Shown here in pieces: positions 18,732 through 27,300 of a stretch of DNA of 37,004 bases. Source of the stretch: Pandoraea pneumonica (GTDB lineage Bacteria; Pseudomonadota; Gammaproteobacteria; Burkholderiales; Burkholderiaceae); the NCBI RefSeq assembly GCF_902459645.1, contig NZ_CABPSK010000008.1, positions 1 to 37,004 on the forward strand, given 5' to 3'. Positions within the stretch are counted from its first letter, which is position 1. Each line of letters begins with the position of its first letter. The notes beneath the pieces are model-generated. The model saw only the letters and a list, made by a program, of their open reading frames with translations. It was not told the DNA's origin and searched no databases. The translations under genes were made by a program, and so were the position numbers.

Positions 18732-19625
18732 ATGGGACAAATCGTCGGCGCGGCATTGGTGTCGCACCATCCCGGCTTGATGCAGTGTGAAGAATTCCGC
18801 GTATTGCAGGGCGCGGGGGCAGATTCGGATTTGATCGCGGGATACGCGCGGTTACGCGAACGCATTGCGGCGGCGAAGCCGGATGTCGTGCTGATTTTCG
18901 ATTCGCACTGGTTCACGACCGGCTATCACCTGATCGACGGTGGCGCGCATTACTCGGGGATGTACATCTCCGACGAAATGCCGTGGTATCTGCATGGCGT
19001 GCCGTACGACTATCGGGGGCATCCGGAATTGGCGCTGGCCGTCGACGCGGTGGCGCGCGAGAAGGGCGTGCGTGCACGTGCCGTGCAACACCCCGATCTG
19101 CCGCGTCACTACCCGACGATTAACGTCATCAAACAGATGCGGCTCGACGCATGGCCGATCGTGACGGTGAGTTCGTGCCAGAACTGCGAGACGGAACACT
19201 TCCTGCAATCGGGCGAGGTGATTGGCGAGGCGATTCGCCGCAGCGATCTGCGTGTGGTGATGCTGGCGTCCGGCGCGTTGAGCCACAAGTTCAACGGCAT
19301 CGACTGGAAGCCCACGCATCCGCGTATTTTTCATGAGAGCAACGTGTCGCGCCCGGAAAACATCGAAAGCGACAAGCGCGCGATCGAGGCGTTTCGCGAG
19401 GGGCGTCACGATCAAATTTTGGCGGACTGGGACAGCGATTACCGCAAGCGTCCGTGGGAGGCGCACGGTGCGCACTATCTGCAAATGGTCGGTGCTCTGG
19501 GTGGTGCTGCTTGCCGTAGCAAGGGCGTGGTGCTCTCCGATTACGAAAACGCGCGCGGGACCGGCAACGTGCATATCTGGTTCGACGCCGACGGCGGTGT
19601 GAGCAACGCCGCGCGTCAGGCTTGA
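18732..19625 (+). CDS. hpaD: Class III (LigB-type) extradiol ring-cleavage dioxygenase, homoprotocatechuate 2,3-dioxygenase-like
   Basis: This is a 297-aa Fe(II) enzyme of the LigB/HpcB superfamily that opens a catechol ring next to the hydroxyl pair. Likely metal ligands are His12 or His13 (SHHPG), His59 (DSHW) and a Glu in WEAHG near residue 247. Other family stretches are GMYISDEMPW, YRGHPELA and ASGALSHKF. Resemblance to E. coli C HpcB is clear but moderate, and the segment DLPRHYPTINVIKQM differs from it, so the true catechol may not be homoprotocatechuate. I chose ATG 18732, which has AGGAG at 18721-18725, over an in-frame ATG at 18687. Confidence 0.78.
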   Translation: MGQIVGAALVSHHPGLMQCEEFRVLQGAGADSDLIAGYARLRERIAAAKPDVVLIFDSHWFTTGYHLIDGGAHYSGMYISDEMPWYLHGVPYDYRGHPELALAVDAVAREKGVRARAVQHPDLPRHYPTINVIKQMRLDAWPIVTVSSCQNCETEHFLQSGEVIGEAIRRSDLRVVMLASGALSHKFNGIDWKPTHPRIFHESNVSRPENIESDKRAIEAFREGRHDQILADWDSDYRKRPWEAHGAHYLQMVGALGGAACRSKGVVLSDYENARGTGNVHIWFDADGGVSNAARQA

Positions 19626-19637
19626 AGGAGCAAGACG

Positions 19638-20585
19638 ATGGATTTCGAATTTCCGTTGCGTGAACTACCGGCGGTGATGCGCGGCCCGCGTGTCGAGCGT
19701 CGCCGCATCTTGCTGGGCGGCAGCGCGTTCTGGGGCACGATGATTGAAGATGGCGCGCAACGCGGCCAACTGAGGCTCGACGACGGGCGCGTGATCGACC
19801 CGCAAACGGTGGCGCATCTGCCGCCGGTCGACCCGTCGAAGATTATTGCGGTGCATATCTCGTATCGCTCGCGCAGCATGGAGACCCGCAACAAGCCCAA
19901 GCCGACCGATACGCCGACCTATTTCACCAAACCGCCGACGTCGCTCAATGGTCACGGCGGGCAGATTCTCAAGCCCGCCGATTGCAAGTATCTGAACTAC
20001 GAGAGCGAGTACGCGGTGGTAATCAGCCGGACGTGCCGCAACGTGTTGCCCGACGAGGCGTGGGATTACATCGAAGGCTTGTGCCCTGCGCTCGATATGG
20101 GATTGCAGGACTTCCGCGATACCGATCAGGGATCGATGCTGCGGGTGAAGGGCGCGGACACGCTGCTGCCGATTGGGCCGGGCATCGTGCGTGGTGTGAA
20201 TTTGTTCGAGCAGACGTTGCGCACGTATCGCAACGGCTTGGTGGTGCAAGAGGCGCATATCGGTGACGAGACGATTTGGGGGCCGCATTACGTGATTGCG
20301 GATATCGCGCGGCACATTACGCTGATGCCGGGCGACGTGATTCTGATGGGCACGCCGTGTCATTCCCGCTCGGTCGATGCGGGCGATTTGGTGGAGTGCG
20401 AGATCACTGGGCTGGGGCGGTTGTCGGGGCGCGTGGTCAGCGTCGAAGCGCCGCGTGCGGCGGCACTTGGCGTTGGACACGCACCGACCGATAGCCCCGA
20501 AGTGCGGCGTGTGGCGCTGGGTTTCGATGAGCGTGTGCCGGAGCATTTCAAAGAAAACTATCGACGTGCCGCCAACAAGGCGTAA
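19638..20585 (+). CDS. Fumarylacetoacetate hydrolase-fold protein (HpaG-like decarboxylase/isomerase)
   Basis: This 315-aa protein has one FAH domain at about residues 65-275, with metal ligands Glu122, Glu124 (YESEYAVVI) and probably Asp153. The usual C-terminal signature is present (LMGTPCHSRSVDAGDLVECEITGLGRL). An N-terminal extension of about 65 residues and a C-terminal tail of about 40 are present. In E. coli HpaG two FAH domains share decarboxylase and isomerase work; here there is a single domain, so it may do one step or both. AAGGAG overlaps the dioxygenase stop, 12 nt before the start, indicating coupling. Hydrolase activity on a different acylpyruvate cannot be excluded. Confidence 0.75.
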   Translation: MDFEFPLRELPAVMRGPRVERRRILLGGSAFWGTMIEDGAQRGQLRLDDGRVIDPQTVAHLPPVDPSKIIAVHISYRSRSMETRNKPKPTDTPTYFTKPPTSLNGHGGQILKPADCKYLNYESEYAVVISRTCRNVLPDEAWDYIEGLCPALDMGLQDFRDTDQGSMLRVKGADTLLPIGPGIVRGVNLFEQTLRTYRNGLVVQEAHIGDETIWGPHYVIADIARHITLMPGDVILMGTPCHSRSVDAGDLVECEITGLGRLSGRVVSVEAPRAAALGVGHAPTDSPEVRRVALGFDERVPEHFKENYRRAANKA

Positions 20586-20628
20586 ATGACGTAGGCTTTG
20601 GTGATATCCGAAAGTAGGGAGTCGATGA

Positions 20629-21618
20629 ATGAAGGTAGCGATCGTTGGTGCGGGCGCCATTGGCGGCTTGATCGGAACGAAGCTTGCCGCGACGGGCGAG
20701 GCGCAAGTGAGCGCGTTGGCTCGTGGCGCGACGCTGGCGGCGCTGCGTGAGCGCGGCTGGCGCGTGAAGCAAGGCGAGTCGCTCGCGGCGGCACCCGTTG
20801 CGGCAGCACATCCGCTGGAAGACGCGGCGAAGCTCGGTGTGCAGGACGTGGTGGTGATCGCGGTGAAGGGGCCGGCGCTCACGCAGGTGGCCGCATCGAT
20901 TGGACCGCTGCTCGGGCCGGACACGATCGTGTTGCCCGCCATGAATGGCGTGCCGTGGTGGTTCTGCAAGGGCATCGCGCCGTTTGGTGATGAACCGCTC
21001 ACGAGTGTCGATCCGGGCGGCGCGATTGGGGCCGCCATTCCGCTGGCGAACGTGGTGGGATGCGTGGTGCATGCGAGCGCAGCGACGCCGGAGCCCGGGC
21101 TGGTCGATCACAAGATGGGCCGCGGGCTGATTCTCGGCGAGCCGGGCGGCGGTGTGAGCGAGCGTGTGCAGAAGCTGGCGGCGCTGTTGGAGCGCGCGGG
21201 CTTTGAAGCGAAGGCATCGGAGAATGTGCGGCAGGACATCTGGTACAAGCTCTGGGGCAATCTCACGATGAATCCGGTGTCGGCGATCACCGGCGCGACC
21301 ATCGACCGCGTGCTCGATGACCCGCTCGTGCGTGCATTCTGCTCGGCGGCGATGACGGAAGCGGCGACGATCGGCGGGAAGATCGGCTGCGTGATCGATC
21401 AATCGCCGGAAGACCGGCACGCGGTGACGGCGAAGCTCGGTGCTTTCAAGACCTCGATGTTGCAGGACGTGGAAGCTGGGCGGCCGATTGAGCTCAATGC
21501 GCTCGTGAGCGTGGTGCGAGAGATGGGGCAGAAGCTGTCGATCGCGACACCGAACATCGACGCGCTGCTGGGCTTGGCTCGGTTGTTCGGGCGGGTGAAG
21601 GGGTTGTATCCGCAGTGA
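20629..21618 (+). CDS. 2-dehydropantoate 2-reductase (PanE/ApbA) family oxidoreductase
   Basis: This 329-aa NAD(P)-dependent reductase of 2-oxo acids starts with the Rossmann motif GAGAIGG (residues 7-13). It has the family residues Asn106 (PAMNGVPWW) and Lys207 (DIWYKLWGNLTMNP). Being last in a catabolic operon, it is more likely to reduce or oxidise a pathway 2-oxo acid than to make pantoate; this is inference. GGGAG at 20617-20621 sets the ATG. A strong terminator follows and closes the operon. Confidence 0.8.
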   Translation: MKVAIVGAGAIGGLIGTKLAATGEAQVSALARGATLAALRERGWRVKQGESLAAAPVAAAHPLEDAAKLGVQDVVVIAVKGPALTQVAASIGPLLGPDTIVLPAMNGVPWWFCKGIAPFGDEPLTSVDPGGAIGAAIPLANVVGCVVHASAATPEPGLVDHKMGRGLILGEPGGGVSERVQKLAALLERAGFEAKASENVRQDIWYKLWGNLTMNPVSAITGATIDRVLDDPLVRAFCSAAMTEAATIGGKIGCVIDQSPEDRHAVTAKLGAFKTSMLQDVEAGRPIELNALVSVVREMGQKLSIATPNIDALLGLARLFGRVKGLYPQ

Positions 21619-21633
21619 CGCGGTGGCAGATAT

Positions 21634-21671
21634 AAAAAACGGCGGGCTCCATTGCGGAGTCCGCCGTTTTT
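21634..21671. terminator. Terminator of the meta-cleavage operon (probably bidirectional)
   Basis: CGGCGGGCTCC (21640-21650) pairs with GGAGTCCGCCG (21656-21666), 11 bp with one G-T pair and loop ATTGC. T residues follow at 21667-21671 and six A residues precede. The flanking genes converge, so it can serve both. Confidence 0.92.
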
Positions 21672-21715
21672 GTTTGTGTCGACCGTCATGCGTGGGCGAA
21701 CCGGGATATCGATCG

Positions 21716-22501
21716 TTATCGAAGCACGGCGAGCGATACCGATGCGGCATGCGCTGGCGGGATCGCCGAGGAGACGTGATCGATGCCGTCGTTTGGCGCG
21801 TCAAACGAGCTCAGCGAATGTACCAAACGACCGAGGCCTACGGGGGGCGAAACACGGGGGGAGGATATTGTTGCTAACCGCAGGTGGTCGTCGGCTCGTG
21901 CTATCGAATGGGGTGCATCTTCCGCGCTATTGGGCGCTTCGAGGCCAAGCGACGCCAAGATGCGCCGGTTGAACGATGTTTCGTTATCGGCGCCGTCAAT
22001 GGTCAATGTGCTCTCTTTAGGTGTGCCGTCTACGAGGCGATAGGACGCGGCCGCACTCAGATTCATCTTGTCGCCATCGACGATTTTGTATGTGTAGATC
22101 ACGGCGACATTGTTGCCTTGTTTGTCGCTGACGCTTCGGAAAATGTGATGGTTATCCTGACGGTCTTGGCTTCTCATTTCATCGAAAGCGCGCCTGTACG
22201 ACCACCTTTCAAAAAAATTCCCGGAAGGACTTTCCCGCTGTTTATCGTCGATGTCCTTTAGTGTTCGATGTAGATCGTTCCCCAGACTGCCATTGGCGAT
22301 GTCCTTCATTAACCACGGGGCTTTGGCGCGAGCTTCGTTAATCGCACGGCCTATCTCGCTGAGCCTGCGTAGTGCCCTTTTTCCCATCCTTTCAGCGTGA
22401 TGTCCGTTCGGGGCGTTAGGGAAATCTATGCCTAACGCGTCGTGAAGCTCGTTGACGACTTGCACGTACTCGGCTTGAGTGCCGTTGGTGGCATGAGCCA
22501 T
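21716..22501 (-). CDS. Orphan hypothetical protein of lower GC content
   Basis: This 261-aa protein matches no family I recognise. I chose ATG 22501 (MAHATNGTQAEY), which has GGAG at 22513-22510 on the minus strand; the open frame extends upstream to 22684 without a better start. It has no signal peptide or membrane segment. The first half is charged and probably helical (ERMGKRALRRLSEIGRAINEARAK). The middle looks like beta strands (NVAVIYTYKIVDGDKMNLSAAASYRLVDG). The C-terminal 70 residues are Ser/Pro/Ala rich. Base composition is visibly less GC-rich than the flanks, for example 22080-22260. This suggests horizontal acquisition. A secreted effector is one possibility, without direct evidence. 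Confidence 0.65.
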   Translation of the reverse strand: MAHATNGTQAEYVQVVNELHDALGIDFPNAPNGHHAERMGKRALRRLSEIGRAINEARAKAPWLMKDIANGSLGNDLHRTLKDIDDKQRESPSGNFFERWSYRRAFDEMRSQDRQDNHHIFRSVSDKQGNNVAVIYTYKIVDGDKMNLSAAASYRLVDGTPKESTLTIDGADNETSFNRRILASLGLEAPNSAEDAPHSIARADDHLRLATISSPRVSPPVGLGRLVHSLSSFDAPNDGIDHVSSAIPPAHAASVSLAVLR

Positions 22502-22697
22502 TTCGATATCTCCAGATCGTTTCAAGGAAGGCCGCGATGCCGACAATCGGATCGCTGGCCCGCCTACTCTGCGCCTCGATTTCTGAATCACTCGACACTT
22601 CAGAAACGATCTGTGAATTGGCACACCGCTTGGGGGATAAAGCTGAAGGCAATTCTTATGAAATGACTCCGGCCACCGGTGCAAGCTCTAGACGACG

Positions 22698-23996
22698 TTA
22701 CCGAACCCCCGTATGCCGATAAATCTGACTCAACGCCGCAAGCCCAATCGCTGCCGCCGCCATCATGTAGAAGCTCGGTGCCAGCTTGCTGCCGGTGACG
22801 TTGATCAGCCACGTCAGGATGAACGGGGCGAAGCCGCCGAAGAACGTTACCGACAGGTTGTACGAGAGCGATAGGCCCGTCGTACGCGTCTTCACCGGGA
22901 AGATTTCGGACGCCAGCGCAGGCAACGGGGCAAAGTACACCGTCATCAACACGCCCAGCACCGTTTGCAGCGCAAGCATCATGCCGAAGCTCGGATACGT
23001 GGACAACATCCAGAACATCGGCCAGATCAGCACCAGCAGCGCAGCCGCCGCGATCATCATCGGCTTCGCGCGCCCGGCGCGGTCCGACCATGCGCCCACC
23101 ACCGGCGACAAGAACATCTGCACCAGCCCAGTCGCCACCGTTGCCGCGAACGCCACCGACGCGGGCAAGCCCAATTGCTTGATCGCATACGTCGGCATGT
23201 ACAGCACGAGGTACGTCGATACAGTGGCCACGATGACCGCGCCCACCGCCAGCAACAGACGCATCTTCTGATCGGCCAGCGTGTCGCGCAGCGGTGTCTC
23301 GGTCGGCTCCGCTTGCAGAAACTCAGGCGTCTCGTCCACGTGGCGACGGATGTAATACGCCACCGGCCCGATCAACAGCCCGAACAGGAACGGCACGCGC
23401 CAGCCCCAGCTTTGCATCTGATCCGGCGAGAGCGTGCTCGTGAGCAACGCGCCAAATCCGGCGGCCAGCAGCGTCGTCAGCCCCTGACTTGCCACCTGAA
23501 AGCTCGCGAAGAAGCCACGACGTTGCGGTGCATGCTCCGCGAGAAACGCCGTCGCGCTGCCGAATTCGCCGCCCGCCGAGAATCCCTGAATCATCCGCGC
23601 CAACACGATCCCGATCGGCGCGAGCACGCCAATGGACGCATACGTTGGCATGAACGCAATGATCGCCGTGCCGACCATCATCATCAGAATGGTCAGCGTG
23701 AGCGCCGCGCGCCGGCCCTGCTTGTCGGCATACACCCCGATCACGATGGCGCCCAGCGGCCGCATGAAGAACGACACGCCGAACGTGCCCAGCGTGAGCA
23801 GCAACGATGTCGTGTCGTCGTGCGTGGGGAAGAACAACTTCGAAATGGTGACGGCGAAGAAGCCGTACACCACCAAATCGAACCATTCGAGGGCATTGCC
23901 GATGGACGCAGATATCACAGCGCGCCAAGGGTGTTTGGCGACGTGGGTGCCTTCACGGGCGTTAGCGCCCGCTCCGGCGGCGGTAGCGGTTGTCAT
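22698..23996 (-). CDS. MFS transporter, metabolite:H+ symporter (MHS) family
   Basis: This 432-aa inner-membrane protein has about 12 hydrophobic segments. The MHS signature GNALEWFDLVVYGFFA lies at residues 33-48 and the MFS loop motif GVYADKQGRRAAL at about 87-99. GEFGSATAFLAEHAPQRRGFFAS is typical of the KgtP/ProP/ShiA group, which imports organic acids or related compounds with protons. GGAG lies 7 nt before the ATG. It starts 81 nt after the aminotransferase gene on the same strand, so the two probably form an operon and the transporter likely imports a substrate of that enzyme or of the meta-cleavage pathway. Confidence 0.88.
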   Translation of the reverse strand: MTTATAAGAGANAREGTHVAKHPWRAVISASIGNALEWFDLVVYGFFAVTISKLFFPTHDDTTSLLLTLGTFGVSFFMRPLGAIVIGVYADKQGRRAALTLTILMMMVGTAIIAFMPTYASIGVLAPIGIVLARMIQGFSAGGEFGSATAFLAEHAPQRRGFFASFQVASQGLTTLLAAGFGALLTSTLSPDQMQSWGWRVPFLFGLLIGPVAYYIRRHVDETPEFLQAEPTETPLRDTLADQKMRLLLAVGAVIVATVSTYLVLYMPTYAIKQLGLPASVAFAATVATGLVQMFLSPVVGAWSDRAGRAKPMMIAAAALLVLIWPMFWMLSTYPSFGMMLALQTVLGVLMTVYFAPLPALASEIFPVKTRTTGLSLSYNLSVTFFGGFAPFILTWLINVTGSKLAPSFYMMAAAAIGLAALSQIYRHTGVR

Positions 23997-24077
23997 GGTG
24001 TCTCCTGTCGACGCGATGTCGTGTTGTCGTTATCGATTCCGCATGCGTTTGGCGAGGGGCATGCGCCCTCGTTAGCT

Positions 24078-25277
24078 TCAGCGGGGCGTGAGCACCTGGG
24101 CGATGGCACTCGCCACCGTGCCGACGTTGCGCGTATTGAGCCCAGCCACGCACATGCGGCCCGAGCGCAGGATGTAGACACCATGCGTCTCGCGCAGCGC
24201 GTCGGCTTGTTCTGCCGACAATCCCGTATAGGTGAACATGCCGCGTTGCGCGAGGTAGCGCGCTCGCATCTCGTCGCTCACATGCGATGCCAGTCGTGCG
24301 TGAATTTCTGTGCGCATTGCGGCGATGCGCGTGCGCATACCATCGAGTTCGGCTTCCCACGCGCGGCGCAGGGCAGGTGTCGTGAGGACTTGGGCAACGA
24401 GCCGCGCGCCGTGCGTCGGCGGATTGCTGTAGTTCGCGCGCACCGTGCCGGTGAGTTGTCCGAAGACATGCGACGCTTCTTGCGCCGACGAACACACGAT
24501 CGACAACGCGCCACAGCGCTCGCCGTACAGCGAGAAGTTCTTCGAGAACGAGTTCGCCACCACGCTCGGCACGCCGGCGTCGGTGAGGGCGCGCACGGCG
24601 AAAGCGTCGGCGTCGAGGCCGTCGCCAAAGCCCTGATAGGCCATGTCCACGAAGGCAATCAGACCGCGCTCGCGCAGCACCGGGATCAAGGCGTTCCACT
24701 GCGCCGGGGTGAGGTCGACGCCCGTCGGGTTATGGCAGCACGCATGCAACAGCACGATGCTGCGGGGCGGCAGCGCGGCGATGGCCTCGAGCATGGCGTC
24801 GAACCGCAGACCACCCGTGACGTCGTCGTAGTACGGGTATGACTGAACCGGAAAGCCCGCGCTCTCGAAGACGACGCGGTGGTTGTCCCAACTCGGGTCG
24901 CTGATCCATACGGTCGCGTCGGGGAAATAGCGCTTGAGGAAGTCGGCACCTACGCGCAATGCGCCGCCGCCGCCGAGCGTCTGCAAGGTGGCGATGCGTT
25001 GCTCGCGCCGGGCGGCGCTGTCTTCACCGAAGACAAGGGCCTGCACCGCGTCGCGATAAGCCGCAGTCCCGGCCATGGGGAGATACGGGCGCGGGCCGAT
25101 GTCGGCGAGTACACCGGCTTCCGCCTCTCGCACCGCGCCCATGACGGGCAGTCGGCCAGCATCGTCGAAATAAATGCCGATCGACAGATTGACCTTGTGC
25201 GGCCGGGCGTCTTGCCCAAACGCTTCGTTCAAGCCAAGGATGGGGTCGCCAGGGTAGGCGTCAACGTGAGAAAACAT
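24078..25277 (-). CDS. Aromatic/aspartate-type aminotransferase (class I, PLP-dependent)
   Basis: This 399-aa enzyme belongs to the AspC/TyrB subgroup. PLP-site residues appear as Trp130, Asn183 (HNPTG), Asp211, Tyr214, Lys246 (NSFSKNFSLYGER) and Arg254. Arg280 in VRANYSNPP corresponds to the arginine that binds the distal carboxylate in AspAT/TyrB. The C-terminal Arg in GLNTRNV binds the alpha-carboxylate. It therefore accepts dicarboxylic and probably aromatic amino acids. It is divergent from lysR, and its upstream region holds the second copy of the 51-bp operator pointing at it, which links it to the ring-cleavage operon. Confidence 0.88.
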   Translation of the reverse strand: MFSHVDAYPGDPILGLNEAFGQDARPHKVNLSIGIYFDDAGRLPVMGAVREAEAGVLADIGPRPYLPMAGTAAYRDAVQALVFGEDSAARREQRIATLQTLGGGGALRVGADFLKRYFPDATVWISDPSWDNHRVVFESAGFPVQSYPYYDDVTGGLRFDAMLEAIAALPPRSIVLLHACCHNPTGVDLTPAQWNALIPVLRERGLIAFVDMAYQGFGDGLDADAFAVRALTDAGVPSVVANSFSKNFSLYGERCGALSIVCSSAQEASHVFGQLTGTVRANYSNPPTHGARLVAQVLTTPALRRAWEAELDGMRTRIAAMRTEIHARLASHVSDEMRARYLAQRGMFTYTGLSAEQADALRETHGVYILRSGRMCVAGLNTRNVGTVASAIAQVLTPR

Positions 25278-25387
25278 GGGGCCTCGCGGGGTGTCGATAC
25301 CAAATTCGATGCCAAAGGGCTAATCGGAAATCGGAATAAAGGGAAATGCGGGGAATTTTTTGAAATCGATTGTGGGCGACGACCCTT

Positions 25388-25438
25388 TGCGGAACAATCA
25401 ATCGATTTTGGTCGATTCGTAAGCGAAACTTGATAATC
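25388..25438 (-). promoter_or_regulatory. 51-bp conserved operator, copy B (lysR/aminotransferase intergenic)
   Basis: Read on the minus strand, this block matches 15357-15407 at 47 of 51 positions. It lies 110 nt upstream of the aminotransferase start and ends only 8 nt before the lysR ATG on the other side. Bound regulator could activate the aminotransferase-transporter pair and repress its own gene, the usual arrangement for LysR-type regulators. The core AATCGATTGATTGTTCCGCA is identical in both copies. Confidence 0.75.
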
Positions 25439-25446
25439 CAAACCTC

Positions 25447-26379
25447 ATGCCCCTGACCCGCGTCACGCTGCGCCAGTTCGAAGCGCTAGTCGCCATTGCC
25501 GAGTTGCACAGCTTTGCCGAGGCCGGTAAGCGCCTCGGTCTCACGTCGTCGGCGGTGAGCCAACTCGTGGCCGAACTCGAATCGGTTCTGGGCTTCCGGA
25601 TATTCGACCGCACCACGCGGCGCGTAGCGCTCTCCAGCGCCGGGCGCGATTTTCTGGCGTCGGCCGAATCGGTGTTGCGCCATGTGCAGGCCGCAGAGAA
25701 AACGGCCGACGATTTGCGCAATCGCGCCGCTGGCATCGTGCGTGTGGGGGCGCCGCTGGTGCTCGCTGGCATGGCGTTGCCCGCCGCCATTCGCGACTAC
25801 GCGGTGTTGCGTCCGAAAGTGGTCGTGCGCGTCGTCGATACGCCGGTCGATGCGCTCATCGATCATGTGGCGAATGGCGACCTCGATCTGGCCATCGGTC
25901 CCAATCGCGCTACGGGCGCGCATGTCGCCGGTGCGCCTGCGTTCGATAGTCCGTGGGTGTTGTGGTGTGCGCCTTCGCATCCGCTCGCCAAACGGAAGCG
26001 GTTGCGCTGGCAGGATCTGCGCGATACGCCACTTGTCGCGGCGGGGCGCGATCACGAGCGAAGCGTCGAGCAAATGCGCGCGAGCGCACCGCCCGACGCG
26101 CGTATTACCCCCATCGATGTCGTCGATAACGTGACCACTGCGCTGGGTATCGCCGCACAGGGGCTCGCGTCGACGCTCACGCCCGGCTATGTGGCGGCGC
26201 TCGCGAATACGTTTGGCCTCGTCATGCAGCGGGTCACCGCACCCGAGACGATTCGTCAGGTGTGCGTGTACCGGCCCGTGTCGCGCGCGGCATCGCCCGC
26301 CGCCGAAGGCTTTGCGCAGTTCCTGCTCGACTGGCTGCCGCAGTGGAACGAACGCATCATGTCGGCGTCGCGCGATTGA
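25447..26379 (+). CDS. LysR-type transcriptional regulator
   Basis: This 310-aa protein has an N-terminal winged helix-turn-helix at about residues 4-63 (LRQFEALVAIAELHSFAEAGKRLGLTSSAVSQLVAELE). A linker helix and the two-lobed co-inducer domain follow (about 90-300). There is no obvious ribosome binding site, and the 51-bp operator stops 8 nt before the ATG, so its mRNA leader must be short or start inside the operator. By position it should regulate itself and the divergent aminotransferase. The identical operator before hpaH suggests it also controls the ring-cleavage operon. The co-inducer is unknown. Confidence 0.93.
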   Translation: MPLTRVTLRQFEALVAIAELHSFAEAGKRLGLTSSAVSQLVAELESVLGFRIFDRTTRRVALSSAGRDFLASAESVLRHVQAAEKTADDLRNRAAGIVRVGAPLVLAGMALPAAIRDYAVLRPKVVVRVVDTPVDALIDHVANGDLDLAIGPNRATGAHVAGAPAFDSPWVLWCAPSHPLAKRKRLRWQDLRDTPLVAAGRDHERSVEQMRASAPPDARITPIDVVDNVTTALGIAAQGLASTLTPGYVAALANTFGLVMQRVTAPETIRQVCVYRPVSRAASPAAEGFAQFLLDWLPQWNERIMSASRD

Positions 26380-26468
26380 GCGGATCGATCGCGCATACGC
26401 ACAACGCGTTTGGCATTTAGCGGGCGGCCGCGCCGGATTGTCGTTGCTTACCGTTGCCTACTGTCTCG

Positions 26469-27002
26469 TTATCGGCGCTTGGCGTCGGCAGACGAAGGCG
26501 CAGGCAGTGCGGCGAGATCCTCACTCAACTGCGCACGCAACGTCGTGATCGCCGCATTGGTATCGGACGGCTTCAACTCCTCACGCGCGATGGCTTCACG
26601 CAAGTGATGCCGCAAAAGCGGATCGCGCGTCTGCGACAACGTCTCGCGATAGAACGGCAGCACGTTATCGGGATGACCACCCACGCGGTACAGATGGGCA
26701 ATTTCGTCGATGGTGCGCATGGCGGCGAACGCCGGACCTGCCGGCGCGTGGGGGCCCATCGGTCCGGGGCCGCCGGGGCCTTGCGGACCATGCGGGCCAG
26801 CACCCGGCGGCGGGGGCGGCATGCCGGTGCCTTGCGGCCCGTTCTGTGCGAGGGCGATCTGGGGCGGCGTATCGGGAGTAACGGGAGTAACGGGAGTAAC
26901 GGGAGTAACGGGCGGCGCGGCATGCGCAATGTTGACGACGCTGCCGAACAGCGCGATCGTCAGTGCCGTGGCCGCAGCAAGGTATTGGCGTGTGATCTTC
27001 AT
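26469..27002 (-). CDS. Secreted Pro/Gly-rich hypothetical protein with a PVT repeat
   Basis: This 177-aa protein has a clear signal peptide (residues 1-28, ending NIAHA). A short repeat region PVTPVTPVTPVTP follows, then a Pro/Gly-rich stretch to about residue 90 and a helical C-terminal part (about 93-165). That part contains IDEIAHLYRVGGHPDNVLPFYRETLSQTRDPLLRHHLREAIAREEL. It is probably periplasmic. GGAG lies at 27014-27011 before the ATG. I recognise no family; it is alone on its strand. Another open frame on the plus strand here is a shadow. Confidence 0.7.
   Translation of the reverse strand: MKITRQYLAAATALTIALFGSVVNIAHAAPPVTPVTPVTPVTPDTPPQIALAQNGPQGTGMPPPPPGAGPHGPQGPGGPGPMGPHAPAGPAFAAMRTIDEIAHLYRVGGHPDNVLPFYRETLSQTRDPLLRHHLREAIAREELKPSDTNAAITTLRAQLSEDLAALPAPSSADAKRR
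26873..26912 (+). repeat. 9-bp tandem repeat inside a secreted-protein gene
   Basis: Four exact copies of CGGGAGTAA run from 26873 to 26908, followed by a partial CGGG. In the minus-strand gene each unit encodes one Pro-Val-Thr triplet. Gain or loss of units keeps the frame, so length variation between strains is expected. Confidence 0.93.
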
Positions 27003-27300
27003 CCTATGGACTCCTTAGCAAAGACGTTCATTGAAATATCGAACGCGTTTGCGAAGCGTATCGCGCGACACGGGCCGCAATGGCCGGTGGTAACGGCTTG
27101 TAAGGCGCTAGCAAGGGGTGTGTTGGGAGCGTGCAAAGGGGGGCGATAAGGGATGGGCGAAAGGCGCTCGCGGCAGACGTGCTTCGACGCGCCGGGCGTG
27201 GCAGACTCTTGAACATCGAGCGTTCGTCGGGCGATGCTGCCGCGTCACGGGGTGATGGGGGCAGCGTGCGGCGATACACCCACTGCGAGTAGGAGGTCCC

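Noticed and set aside
22965-24842. A 625-codon plus-strand open frame opposite the transporter and aminotransferase genes
   Set aside because: It spans two well-supported genes and their gap on the other strand and shows low-complexity Arg/His-rich antisense composition.
26454-27149. Plus-strand frame with repeated Ser-Asn-Gly units opposite the Pro-rich protein
   Set aside because: The repeat is the same 9-bp DNA repeat read backwards; the minus-strand gene has a signal peptide and ribosome binding site, the plus frame has neither.
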